Shown piece by piece: positions 50,302 through 57,788 of a stretch of DNA of 57,788 nt. Positions within the stretch are counted from its first letter, which is position 1. Every line of letters begins with the position of its first letter. The notes under the pieces were generated by a model that saw only the letters and a program-made list of their open reading frames with translations, was not told the DNA's origin and searched no databases. The DNA is from CAZKWG01 sp964615375 (GTDB lineage Bacteria; Myxococcota_A; UBA796; CAZKWG01), in NCBI GenBank assembly GCA_964615375.1, contig CAZTOW010000059.1:1-57788 (forward strand), written 5' to 3'. The position numbers and the translations under genes were made by a program.

Positions 50302-52446
50302 TTGCCGGAACCCGAAAGCTCCAAAAACCTGTATCTTCCAGAGGAACGCGAGGGTGGGGTTCCCAGGTATATGGGCAACCCAGGCGACGGCTCCAAGCGC
50401 GCGTGGCAGCTCGACTTCCGCTGCGCCGCGATTCGCCGCAAGACCGGGGGGCGCGGCGTCGTCCTGCTCTCGGCGACGCCGGCCAAGAACAGCCCGCTGG
50501 AGTTCTACAACCTCATCCAGTACATCGACCCGGACGCCTGGACGCGGATGGGCATCCGCGACCCCGAACAGTTCATCGACCGCTACCTCCGCATCGAGAT
50601 ACGCAGCGTGGTCAACCCTAAGTTGGAGGTCGAGGACCGCTCGGCCGTGGTGGGCTTCCAGAACCTGCACGAGCTGCGCGACGTGATCTTCCGCTACGGG
50701 GACTTCAAGACCGCCGAAGAGGTGGGGCTCAAGCTGCCGGAGCCCAAGGTGGAGATGGTCGAGGTGGACATGGACGACGCGCAGTCGGACAAGTACGACC
50801 GCTACGTCCGGCTGATCGAGAGCGCGCTCCAGTCCACGAACCCCGCCGACAAGGCGCAGATCCTCGGGCTCATGGCGCGGCTGGCCCTGGTCGCCATCCA
50901 CGCCGAGCTCGACCAGGGCTTCGAGTGGGACACGGCCGACCGGGTCGCCGATCCGAGCAGCCCCAAGTTCGAGGCCCTGGCCGACCGGGTCATGACCAAC
51001 AAGACCTGTGGACACATCATCTTCGTGGACAACGTGGCGGCGCACCGCTGGGTTCGCGACGTGCTGGTCGGGCGCGGCATCCGAAGCGAGCGCATCGGCA
51101 TCCTCAACGCGAAGGTCGCGAGCGCGGCGGCGGATCGCCAGCGGATCGCGCGGGAGTTCAACGGCGATCCCGAGGCGGGCGCCGAGCCGAAGTACGACAT
51201 CGTGATCGCCAACCAGATCGCGTATGAAGGCATCGACCTCCAGACGCGGACCTGCGCGATCCACCACCTGGACCTGCCCTGGGAGCCGGCGACGCTCCAG
51301 CAGCGCAACGGGCGCGGCGTGCGACAGGGCAACACGCTCGGCGCCATCGCCATCTACTACTACTTCGCCCGAAAGTCGCAGGACGGGCTCCGCTTCAACC
51401 TGATCCAGGGCAAACGCGGCTGGATGACGCAGCTCCTGAAGTCCCAGGACCGCGACACGAACAACCCCGGCGCGCAGATGGAGATGGGGCCGGAGGAGAT
51501 CCTGCTGCTGATCTCGCGCGACCCCGAGAAGACCCGCAAGCGCATGGAGGAGGTCCGCAAGCGCCGCGAGGCCGAGGCGAAGGCGAAGATCGCGACCGAG
51601 GCGAGCCGACTGCTGCGGGCCGTCAACGCGCGCTTCCGCATGGCGGAGCGGTCGAAGGACCCGACCGAGGCGGCCCGTCTGCGTGGCGAGGCCGAGGCCC
51701 GCCTGAAGGACCTCGCGCGCGTCAGCCCCGACGCCTGGCCCTGGGCGCCCTTCGCCGCCATCGTGCGCGAGCGGCCGGTGCTGGTGCCCGAGGCCGGCGG
51801 CCCCATCTACGAGGGCCTGCGCGTGGCCATCCCCGGCACCTGGAGCGCCGACCGGCTCGACCACCTCGAGTTCGGACGCGTGACCCGCGAGGGCGGCATC
51901 GGGCTGCGCGTCGCCGGCGGCGGGAGCTGGCAGGCGGTGGACAGCACCGACCACCGCTTCACGCTCATCCAGCCGCGCCACATGGGCGCGAGCTGGCCGG
52001 CGGACGACGAGGAGCGCACGATCAAGGCCACGAAGGAGCGCATGGACCAGGGCCTGCGCTACCTGGGCGACTGGTCGCAGTTCGGCTGGCACCTCGCGCC
52101 CGACGCCTGGGCCGAGCGCATGTGGGGGCTGCTCGGGGCCGACGTGCTGGCCACCCTCGGCGGCGCGCCCAGCTACACGCAGAGTCGGATCCTGCTGCCT
52201 GTGGTCGGCCAGAGCGGGCTGCGCATCGTGAACGGTCAGGCGGCGCGTCAGGCGGGCCTCACGGTCCTGCCGCCCACGCAGGGTGGCTGGTCCACCTTCC
52301 TGGCCATGGCCCCGAGCTCGGGCCTGACCTTCACGCAGCTCAGCGAGGCGGCCCGCTTCTGGTGGAGCAGCCCCATCCCGCGCAGCCTGCTCAGCGCCGG
52401 GAAGGAGGGGGCGAACGCCGAGATGGCGGTTGGGGAGGCGGCGTGA
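50302..52446 (+). pseudogene. 5'-truncated SF2/SNF2-type helicase
   Basis: The frame gives 714 residues but lacks helicase motifs I, Ia and II. It begins just before motif III (LLSATPAKNSP, SATP at about 57-60). It then has the complete second RecA domain, including IAYEGIDLQ and the motif VI stretch QQRNGRGVRQGN near 332-343. A long helical C-terminal part follows. Such helicases are common in phages and integrative elements (methylase/helicase anti-restriction type). Without a Walker A site it cannot be an active ATPase. The only start is a TTG with no ribosome site, 3 bp from the divergent regulator start, so the break at about 50.3 kb looks like an insertion or deletion junction. Confidence 0.75.
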
Positions 52447-53219
52447 TGTCCGACTCGCTCGCCATCACCCGCGGCCTCGCGCTCACCGACGTCGGGCTGG
52501 CCCTTGCCGGCCTGAGCCGCGAGGAGCGCCTGCCTGTCTGGCGCGCGAGCCTGAACGCGATGGCGGCGAGCGGACACGAGCTCGGGCTCGGCGGCTGGCT
52601 CATCCCCGGCGCGCAGCTCTGGGTGGCGTCCCTGCGCGAGGGCGAGGTGCTCTGCGAGCTCGGCTGGCCCGAGCTGCCGGCGGGGCCGTCGATGATGCGC
52701 ATGCCGCTCCGGCGCTTCGGGTCGATGGGCTGGGACCTGGACGGCGGGTCCTGGGCGCCCGCGTGGTGGTCCCGCGTGCAGCGTCCGGCGAGCCCGGTGG
52801 AGTGGGATCGGCGGCTCGATGAGCGGCGCGTGGCCGAGGAGATCGCGGCGAACTTCGCCGGGGTCTGGCAGCGCAACGCCTGGCTGGCGCTGTCGTGGCG
52901 GCAGGCCATCCCTGGCTGGTCCGACCGGATCTTCTGCGCCAACCACGAGGTCATGAAGCGTGGGCTGCTGGCGGCGCTCCGCACGCCGAGGAGCACGGTG
53001 GACCTCAGCTTCGTGCCGGTGCTCGCGGGCGGGAGCCGGCTCGCGCGGGTATCGGTGGCAGCCTTGGAGGACCCGAAGACGGCCCTGCTCTCGCCGTCCG
53101 AGGTGGGCTACCGCGCCTTCCTGGAGAACGTGCGCAGCCAGGGCGTGGCGAAGAACCTGGCGATGTCGATGGCGTTCTCCTGGTGGGGGCGGCACCTCGA
53201 CGGTGGGGTGCTGCCATGA
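52446..53219 (+). CDS. Unknown protein of the right-hand block
   Basis: A 257-residue protein. The ATG overlaps the helicase stop as TGATG, so the two are one transcription unit. The sequence is rich in Trp and Arg with no signal peptide or membrane segment. The helical C-terminal half contains WLALSWRQAIPGW and a final MSMAFSWWGRHL. I do not recognise a family. The tight spacing to the helicase and to the M23 gene marks it as part of the same mobile-element-like operon. Confidence 0.6.
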   Translation: MSDSLAITRGLALTDVGLALAGLSREERLPVWRASLNAMAASGHELGLGGWLIPGAQLWVASLREGEVLCELGWPELPAGPSMMRMPLRRFGSMGWDLDGGSWAPAWWSRVQRPASPVEWDRRLDERRVAEEIAANFAGVWQRNAWLALSWRQAIPGWSDRIFCANHEVMKRGLLAALRTPRSTVDLSFVPVLAGGSRLARVSVAALEDPKTALLSPSEVGYRAFLENVRSQGVAKNLAMSMAFSWWGRHLDGGVLP

Positions 53220-53773
53220 GGTCCAGCGCGCCGTGGATGATCGCCGCGACCGGGCTCGGGGTCCTGCTGATCGCGCTGGCCTCGCCGGGCGCGGAGGCCC
53301 GGGTGCTGGCGCCGTCGCGCGCGCCGCATCCGGGTCCAGCGCGAGACCCGCACGCCCCGCTGCCCGGTCAGCCGCGGGCGGGCTCGGGGTTTGGCTGGCG
53401 CACCGACCCGATCACGAAGCAGACGGCGTTCCACCGTGGGTTGGACATCCCGGTGCCGGTCGGCACGCCGGTCTACGCGCCGTTCTCGGGGGTCGTCGAG
53501 CGCATCGACCGCGACGGGGTAGGGCGTGGTGTCACGAACGGCCACGCGGTCTTTCTGCGGTCCAACGGCTATCTCTGGGCCTTTCTGCACCTCTCGGCCG
53601 TGAGCGTAACCTTCGGCGCGAGGGTGCAGAGAGGCCAGCTCATCGGCAGGAGCGGCCAGACCGGGCGCGCGACCGGGCCGCACCTGCACGTCCAGGTCTA
53701 CGACCCGAGCGGGCGGCTCGTGGACCCGCTCAGCGTCTACCCGCAGGACACGTTCGCGCGGAGGACCCCATGA
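53216..53773 (+). CDS. Secreted M23 family peptidoglycan endopeptidase
   Basis: A 185-residue protein. A signal peptide lies at about 1-28 (hydrophobic core IAATGLGVLLIALA, ending AEA). The M23/LytM domain has FGWRTDP, H73 and D77 in HRGLD, and HLH at 156-158 in GPHLHVQVY. All metal ligands are present, so it should be an active zinc endopeptidase in the periplasm or outside the cell. 4-bp overlaps on both sides tie it to the unknown genes. It differs from the CIS effector M23 in having a signal peptide and lacking the leader and DUF4157. Confidence 0.88.
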   Translation: MRSSAPWMIAATGLGVLLIALASPGAEARVLAPSRAPHPGPARDPHAPLPGQPRAGSGFGWRTDPITKQTAFHRGLDIPVPVGTPVYAPFSGVVERIDRDGVGRGVTNGHAVFLRSNGYLWAFLHLSAVSVTFGARVQRGQLIGRSGQTGRATGPHLHVQVYDPSGRLVDPLSVYPQDTFARRTP

Positions 53774-54540
53774 GCAGCCCAGTGCGGGCGCTGGCCCGCT
53801 TCTGTCTCGCGCAACTCTCCACGCCGCTGTATCGCGCTCGGCCGAGGCTCGGGCTCGATCTCGACCACGCCCTGCGGGAGCCAGACGATGTGAAGCTCGC
53901 CGAGGCTGTCTGGGCGCTCCTGGTCGGCGAGTTCTTCAGCCTCACGCCGGGTTTCCGCGACGAGAGCCTGATCCCGAAACTGCACAAGGCCGTGGACGCC
54001 TTGCGCGAGGACCGGCTCCCGACCGAGGGCGCGAGCGTGCTCGCCCGGATCGCGCTCGCCGGGCTCCGGGACCAGATGCCTTCGGGTGCGCTCAGGGACC
54101 GGCTGGCGAGCGCCTGGTTCTCCGCCGAGGTGGACGCCTGGGGCGGCGTGCTCGGGCACCTGGACAGCGTCACGCTCCCCAGGCTCGACCCCGAGACCGC
54201 CGACATCGTCGCCGGCGTCCGCCTCGTCGCGCGCCACATGCTGGGCGCTCGGGCGCTGAACCTGAACCGGGGCCGCAAGGACCGCGCCGATCTGGTCCTC
54301 GCGGTGCTCCGCGCCCACGACGTCCAGCTCCGTGACCCGGAGCGCGGGCGCCTCCGGGTGATGACCCGCGACGATCTGGCCGAGGCCATCCTGCGGGATC
54401 CGTTCTGGGACGACATCGACGCCTCTGTGCAGGAGGACGGCGTGGTGGAGGGCATCCTCCAGCACGGGCGCCCGAGCCCGGCCATCGACGGCACGGCCTT
54501 CGGCCAGAAGCAGGTCTACATCGCGCGGATCGTGCGATGA
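53770..54540 (+). CDS. Unknown protein between two peptidoglycan hydrolases
   Basis: A 256-residue soluble, mostly helical protein, with 4-bp overlaps at both ends. No catalytic motif, signal peptide or membrane segment can be seen. The last 60 residues contain RDDLAEAILRDPFWDDIDASV. I do not recognise a family. Context suggests a part of the element's own functions, not of the CIS. Confidence 0.6.
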   Translation: MSSPVRALARFCLAQLSTPLYRARPRLGLDLDHALREPDDVKLAEAVWALLVGEFFSLTPGFRDESLIPKLHKAVDALREDRLPTEGASVLARIALAGLRDQMPSGALRDRLASAWFSAEVDAWGGVLGHLDSVTLPRLDPETADIVAGVRLVARHMLGARALNLNRGRKDRADLVLAVLRAHDVQLRDPERGRLRVMTRDDLAEAILRDPFWDDIDASVQEDGVVEGILQHGRPSPAIDGTAFGQKQVYIARIVR

Positions 54541-55412
54541 CCCGCGTTGTCCCGCTGGTGGTGATGCTGGGCGGCGCGCTCGCGGGCGCGGCGCTGGTCG
54601 TGCTCGGCGTCTCGACGCCGAAGGCGGGTGTCGTGGCGCCGGTCGCCGAGGGGAGGAGGAGCGTCATGGACATCGCGGCCCGGGTGATTGACTACGTGGC
54701 GCGGGGCGAGTCGCGCGGGAAGTTCTGGGCGCAGAACCGGAACACCGACAGCCAAGGGCTCAGCTACGGGCTCCTCCAGTGGACGCAGCGGAGCGGGGCG
54801 CTCGGCAAGCTGCTGGCCAGGATGAACGCGGCCCATCCTGCGGCGTTCGCCCAGACCTTCGGCCCCGACGCGGGCCTGCTGCTCCAGACGACCAGCTCCG
54901 CCAACGAGGCCGTGCGCATGAGTCTGCCGCTCTGGCAGGAGCCCTGGACCAGCCGCTTCACCGCGGCGGGCCAGGTCCGGGCCTTCCAGCTCGCGCAGGC
55001 CGAGGCGGCGAAGAGCGGCGCCTCCTGGCAGGCCGCGATCGACATCGCGGAGATCTTCGGGGTCAGGACGGAGCGGTCGCTGGTGTTGTTCTTCGACCGC
55101 GCCAACCACCACGGGGGACATGGGGCGAGGAAGCTGGCCAACGGCCTGAAGGCCGAGCTGACCTCGTCCGGTCCCGTCCGCGTGGCCTACCCGGAGCTGC
55201 TGTCCCGCTACGCGCGGGCCTGCGCGGCGCCCTACCGCCGGACCACGGCGCCCGCTGAGACCACCACATCGAGCGGCAAGACCTGGAGGAAGGTCGGCGC
55301 CGAGTGGCACCTGTTCGCGGGGAGCGCCGATCTCTACGCGATCATCGTCCGCCGCACCGGCGAGATCCTGGCCGACCCGGCGCTCGGCGACCAGGCCCTG
55401 GTGCTCGCGTGA
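54537..55412 (+). CDS. Exported lysozyme-like protein
   Basis: A 291-residue protein. An N-terminal hydrophobic segment (about 5-24, LVVMLGGALAGAALVVLGV) acts as signal peptide or anchor. About 45-230 looks like a lysozyme-fold domain: VIDYVARGESRGKF with a likely catalytic Glu58, then GLSYGLLQWTQRSGALGKLL. The GLSYG-LQW pattern is typical of lysozyme-like and chitosanase-like folds. The C-terminal 60 residues form a separate small domain. Likely substrate is peptidoglycan, judged from the flanking M23 and amidase genes. Confidence 0.7.
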   Translation: MTRVVPLVVMLGGALAGAALVVLGVSTPKAGVVAPVAEGRRSVMDIAARVIDYVARGESRGKFWAQNRNTDSQGLSYGLLQWTQRSGALGKLLARMNAAHPAAFAQTFGPDAGLLLQTTSSANEAVRMSLPLWQEPWTSRFTAAGQVRAFQLAQAEAAKSGASWQAAIDIAEIFGVRTERSLVLFFDRANHHGGHGARKLANGLKAELTSSGPVRVAYPELLSRYARACAAPYRRTTAPAETTTSSGKTWRKVGAEWHLFAGSADLYAIIVRRTGEILADPALGDQALVLA

Positions 55413-55518
55413 GGCCCGCGTCGCTGTGCCCTACACCTCTCCATGGCGCGAGGGGGTGCGGTTGTGATCCGATTCTCGCGTTTTTGTCGCGATTCATGGA
55501 AGCCAAAGGGAGAAGGCC

Positions 55519-56085
55519 ATGATCCTCGCCGCCACCATCGGCCACGCCGGGCGTCCGTCTCGCTGGAGCGACCGCGGCGCCGCCTTCGAGGGCGCCGAGG
55601 AGGTCTCGGTGGTGCGCCGCTACCTCGACGCCTTCGACCGGGAGGCGCGGAGCCTCGGGCACACCGTCGTGCTGCTCAGCGACGGCGAGTATGCCTCGCA
55701 GTGGGCGCGCGCCGATCTGTACAAGGCCAGCGTCTACCTGAACTGCCACGTCAACGCGGGCGGTGGGGATCGCGGCGAGCTGTTCTACGATCACCGCTCT
55801 GCGCGCGGCCGGGCGCTCGCGGAGTCCGTCGCGGTCGAGTTGGGCGCGGTCGTGCCCTGGCCCTGCCGCGCCCGCGCGTGTCGCCCGGACACCAACGGGA
55901 TCCCGAGGGACGGCGACTACTCGGAAGCCTTCGGCTGCATCGCCGGGGTCAAGGCCGTGGCGCTCTGCGTCGAGCCCTACTTCCTCGACGGCCCGCGCAG
56001 GGCCTGGTTCCTCGGCCAGCTCGACACGGTGGGCCGCGCGCTCGCGCGGGGCGTGGACGCGTGGTCCCGTGGGGGGCGCCCATGA
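55519..56085 (+). CDS. N-acetylmuramoyl-L-alanine amidase (Amidase_3-like)
   Basis: A 188-residue protein of normal length for a catalytic domain alone. H9 (IGHAG), E27/E28, H77 (YLNCHVNAG) and E152 (CVEPYFLD) match the zinc ligands and catalytic Glu of the Amidase_3 family. The enzyme should release the peptide from muramic acid. No signal peptide is seen, so export needs another route, for example lysis. GGGAGAAGG just before the ATG is a strong ribosome site. A 106-bp gap separates it from the lysozyme-like gene. Confidence 0.82.
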   Translation: MILAATIGHAGRPSRWSDRGAAFEGAEEVSVVRRYLDAFDREARSLGHTVVLLSDGEYASQWARADLYKASVYLNCHVNAGGGDRGELFYDHRSARGRALAESVAVELGAVVPWPCRARACRPDTNGIPRDGDYSEAFGCIAGVKAVALCVEPYFLDGPRRAWFLGQLDTVGRALARGVDAWSRGGRP

Positions 56086-56087
56086 AC

Positions 56088-56591
56088 TCACCCCTCGCGC
56101 TCGTCCTCGTCGGGCTCCTGCTCAGGGAGAACCTCGATATCCGCGTCCAGAAGATCCCTGCTCAGGATGCCGATCCTCGCCAGGCCGGGGCGGAAGGGGT
56201 CGTTCGTGTAGGTGAACGCGGTCGCGGTCTGGGCGTCCGTGAAGTTGCGCAGCACGGCGAGCACGTAGCTCAACGCCTGGCTCCTCACCGCTTTACGCTT
56301 CTTGTTCCGCGAGGTCTTCGAGGTGCGCCCTCCGAACAGCTCGGGCAGCCACTTGACCTCGACGACGGCGAAGGCGCCAGCCCCGTCCGTGAGCAGCAGG
56401 TCGCCGCGCCCGTTGTTCGTGGCGCCGGCCACGACCTCCCACTCGTCGTCGATGAGGAGGGGGAAGGGTGCGAGCTCGGGCAGGTTCTTCTGGATCAGCT
56501 CGCGCTTGAGCTTGAACTCCTCGTTGTTGTCCCAGGTCCGCTGATCGAACCAGGTGCGCATCACGCGGTCTCGGTAGGCGTAGTCGGTCAT
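56088..56591 (-). CDS. PD-(D/E)XK nuclease-like protein
   Basis: A 167-residue protein. GRGDLLLTDG with D64 and FAVVEVKW with E78 and K80 form the D...ExK core of PD-(D/E)XK nucleases. The N-terminal helical region is rich in charged residues, and the end is acidic. It is divergent from the C5 methyltransferase, 89 bp away, and so could be the restriction partner of a small type II-like system. Alternatively it is a general repair or defence nuclease; the specificity cannot be read from the sequence. Confidence 0.65.
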   Translation of the reverse strand: MTDYAYRDRVMRTWFDQRTWDNNEEFKLKRELIQKNLPELAPFPLLIDDEWEVVAGATNNGRGDLLLTDGAGAFAVVEVKWLPELFGGRTSKTSRNKKRKAVRSQALSYVLAVLRNFTDAQTATAFTYTNDPFRPGLARIGILSRDLLDADIEVLPEQEPDEDEREG

Positions 56592-56680
56592 CGCGCCGTG
56601 GCCTCTTCTTCAGTGGACGGGGGAGAGCGGAGTGTATCCGAGGGGACGCATCCGGCGGCGCGACCCGGACAGGTGCGACC

Positions 56681-57788
56681 ATGACCCGCGCTGCCGTGCT
56701 GGAGCTGTTCGCCGGCACCGGCGGGGCCTCGCTCGGGCTGCACCGGGCGGGCTGGGAGGCGGTGGCCTGCGTCGAGCGCGCGCCGGCGGCGGTGCGGACG
56801 CTGCGGGCGGCGGGGCTGCCGGCGGTCGAGGCCGACGTGAACATGGTGGACTTCGCCGCCTGGGCCGGCAAGGTCGATCTGCTCTGGGCCTCGCCGCCCT
56901 GCCAGCCGGGGTCGATGGCCGGCAAGCGCCGGGGTGGCGAGGACGAGCGCGACGGCTGGCCCGCCACGCTGCGCGCCATTGACGAGGCGCAGCCGAGCTG
57001 GTTTCTGGCGGAGAACGTGCTCGGCTGGAGCTACCACGCGGACGCCTGCTCGCTGGACCGGGGAGGCTGCCCAGCCTGCCACTACACCCACGTCCTCGAC
57101 CAGATCAGCCTGCGCTTCCCGTTCTCGGGCGTGTGGCGGCTGGACGCGGCGAACTTCGGGGTGCCTCAGCGGCGGCGGCGGCTGATCGTGTGGGGAGGTC
57201 CGCTCCCACTGGATGAAGAAGGACCCGCGCCGACGCATGCCGCGCCGACTGAGGCGGACGGGCTGGGCCGCGCGCCCTGGGAGACGCTGGGCAAGGCGGT
57301 CGGAGACACGCTGAACCGCGAGAGCTGCAGCGCGCGGGCCTGCTACCCATGCGACAGCAGCCACGGTCGCGCGTGTAGCGAACCGTGGAGGTTCGAGGCG
57401 CCCTCTCCGACGCTCACGACGACCGAGGTCAAAGGCACGAGGGCCGGCGCACCCGACTGGACGTTCAACGGAGGACCCGACCGCGCGAGCGACGCCGCCT
57501 TCCTCGCCGCTGGGATCCGGCGCGTGACCGTCCCCGAGGCCCTGATCCTCCAGGGCTTCCCGGCCGACTGGCCCGTCCAGGGCACCGTCGAGGAGCAGTA
57601 CACCCAGGCCGGCAACGCCGTCCCGCCGCCCCTCGCCGAGGCCGTGGCGCGCCTGGTGCTGGTCGCCCACCGGGCCTGGAGCGCGCTCCGGGGCTCGGGC
57701 GTAGACACGGCGGCGCTGGGGCGGCTGATCCGGCGTACATCCTCGCCCTGCCCCCTTTTCCGTCCTCGGTGCCCGGTCGGAGGGCACG
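56681..57788 (+). CDS. C5 cytosine DNA methyltransferase, cut by window end
   Basis: The frame stays open from the ATG at 56681 to the last base. All main C5-MTase motifs are visible: motif I ELFAGTGGASLGLHRAGW (about 8-25), motif IV ASPPCQP with catalytic Cys74, motif VI ENV, motif VIII QRRRRL, and the late motif X region GNAVPPPLAEAV. The catalytic core is complete, and only the C-terminal tail is missing from the window. An unusual Cys-rich stretch in the variable target-recognition region (CSLDRGGCPACHYTH and later CSARACYPC) may bind zinc. It probably protects DNA from a cognate nuclease or modifies the element's own DNA. Confidence 0.9.
   Translation, partial: MTRAAVLELFAGTGGASLGLHRAGWEAVACVERAPAAVRTLRAAGLPAVEADVNMVDFAAWAGKVDLLWASPPCQPGSMAGKRRGGEDERDGWPATLRAIDEAQPSWFLAENVLGWSYHADACSLDRGGCPACHYTHVLDQISLRFPFSGVWRLDAANFGVPQRRRRLIVWGGPLPLDEEGPAPTHAAPTEADGLGRAPWETLGKAVGDTLNRESCSARACYPCDSSHGRACSEPWRFEAPSPTLTTTEVKGTRAGAPDWTFNGGPDRASDAAFLAAGIRRVTVPEALILQGFPADWPVQGTVEEQYTQAGNAVPPPLAEAVARLVLVAHRAWSALRGSGVDTAALGRLIRRTSSPCPLFRPRCPVGGH

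Noticed and set aside
50179..52092. 637-codon minus-strand frame
   Set aside because: Antisense of the helicase remnant, which shows real helicase motifs.

Overview
The window is a high-GC segment, most likely from a Myxococcota-type (former Deltaproteobacteria) genome. This rests on strong third-position G/C, a secreted MopE-repeat protein ending in a MYXO-CTERM-like tail (32692-35475), and a myxobacterial style of contractile-injection locus. The assignment is inferred; no rRNA, tRNA or housekeeping marker is present. No CRISPR array was seen.

The main feature is a contractile injection system (CIS, phage-tail-like) locus on the minus strand, about 50.3 kb down to 17.4 kb. A protein with three sigma-region-4-like repeats (48710-50299) precedes it. 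Then come the spike, sheath, tube, tail-assembly-like protein, a DUF6760-type small protein, a second short sheath paralog, a second tube, a CIS tube-initiator, hub, gp25, baseplate J and a tail protein I-like gene (48390-37933). After the baseplate, where fibres and a tape measure are expected, there is instead a run of about 16 kb of translationally coupled genes for inner-membrane, lipoprotein, MopE/MYXO-CTERM and outer-membrane-barrel-like proteins (37936-21514). The operon ends with a DUF4255 cap protein, the CIS AAA+ ATPase and a single-pass membrane protein. I saw no fibre, PAAR or tape-measure gene. My reading is an envelope-anchored CIS rather than a classical released particle; that is inference.

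Convergent to the operon on the plus strand (14408-17331) is a cargo cassette: a paralog of the CIS tail-assembly gene, followed by three peptidoglycan-active proteins (eCIS-core DUF4157 + M23 peptidase; transglycosylase-like; L,D-transpeptidase-like). All three carry the same roughly 40-residue N-terminal leader with fixed spacing, a candidate loading signal. GC content falls sharply inside the first effector gene, suggesting exchange of the toxin domain.

Left of this (4.3-14.3 kb) is a defence-like block: two paralogous giant STAND NTPases with Mrr-like nuclease heads, divergently arranged, the minus-strand one coupled to a YhcG/DUF1016 nuclease. The left end (1-4.2 kb) has a small unknown gene, a methyltransferase bracketed by copies of ACTGCCGATCC, a winged-helix protein and IS-end-like repeats.

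Right of the CIS (50.3-57.8 kb) is another mobile-looking block. It has an SF2 helicase whose 5' half is missing exactly where it meets the CIS regulator, two unknown proteins, three further peptidoglycan hydrolases (M23, lysozyme-like, amidase), and a PD-(D/E)XK nuclease divergent from a C5 cytosine methyltransferase that runs off the window end.
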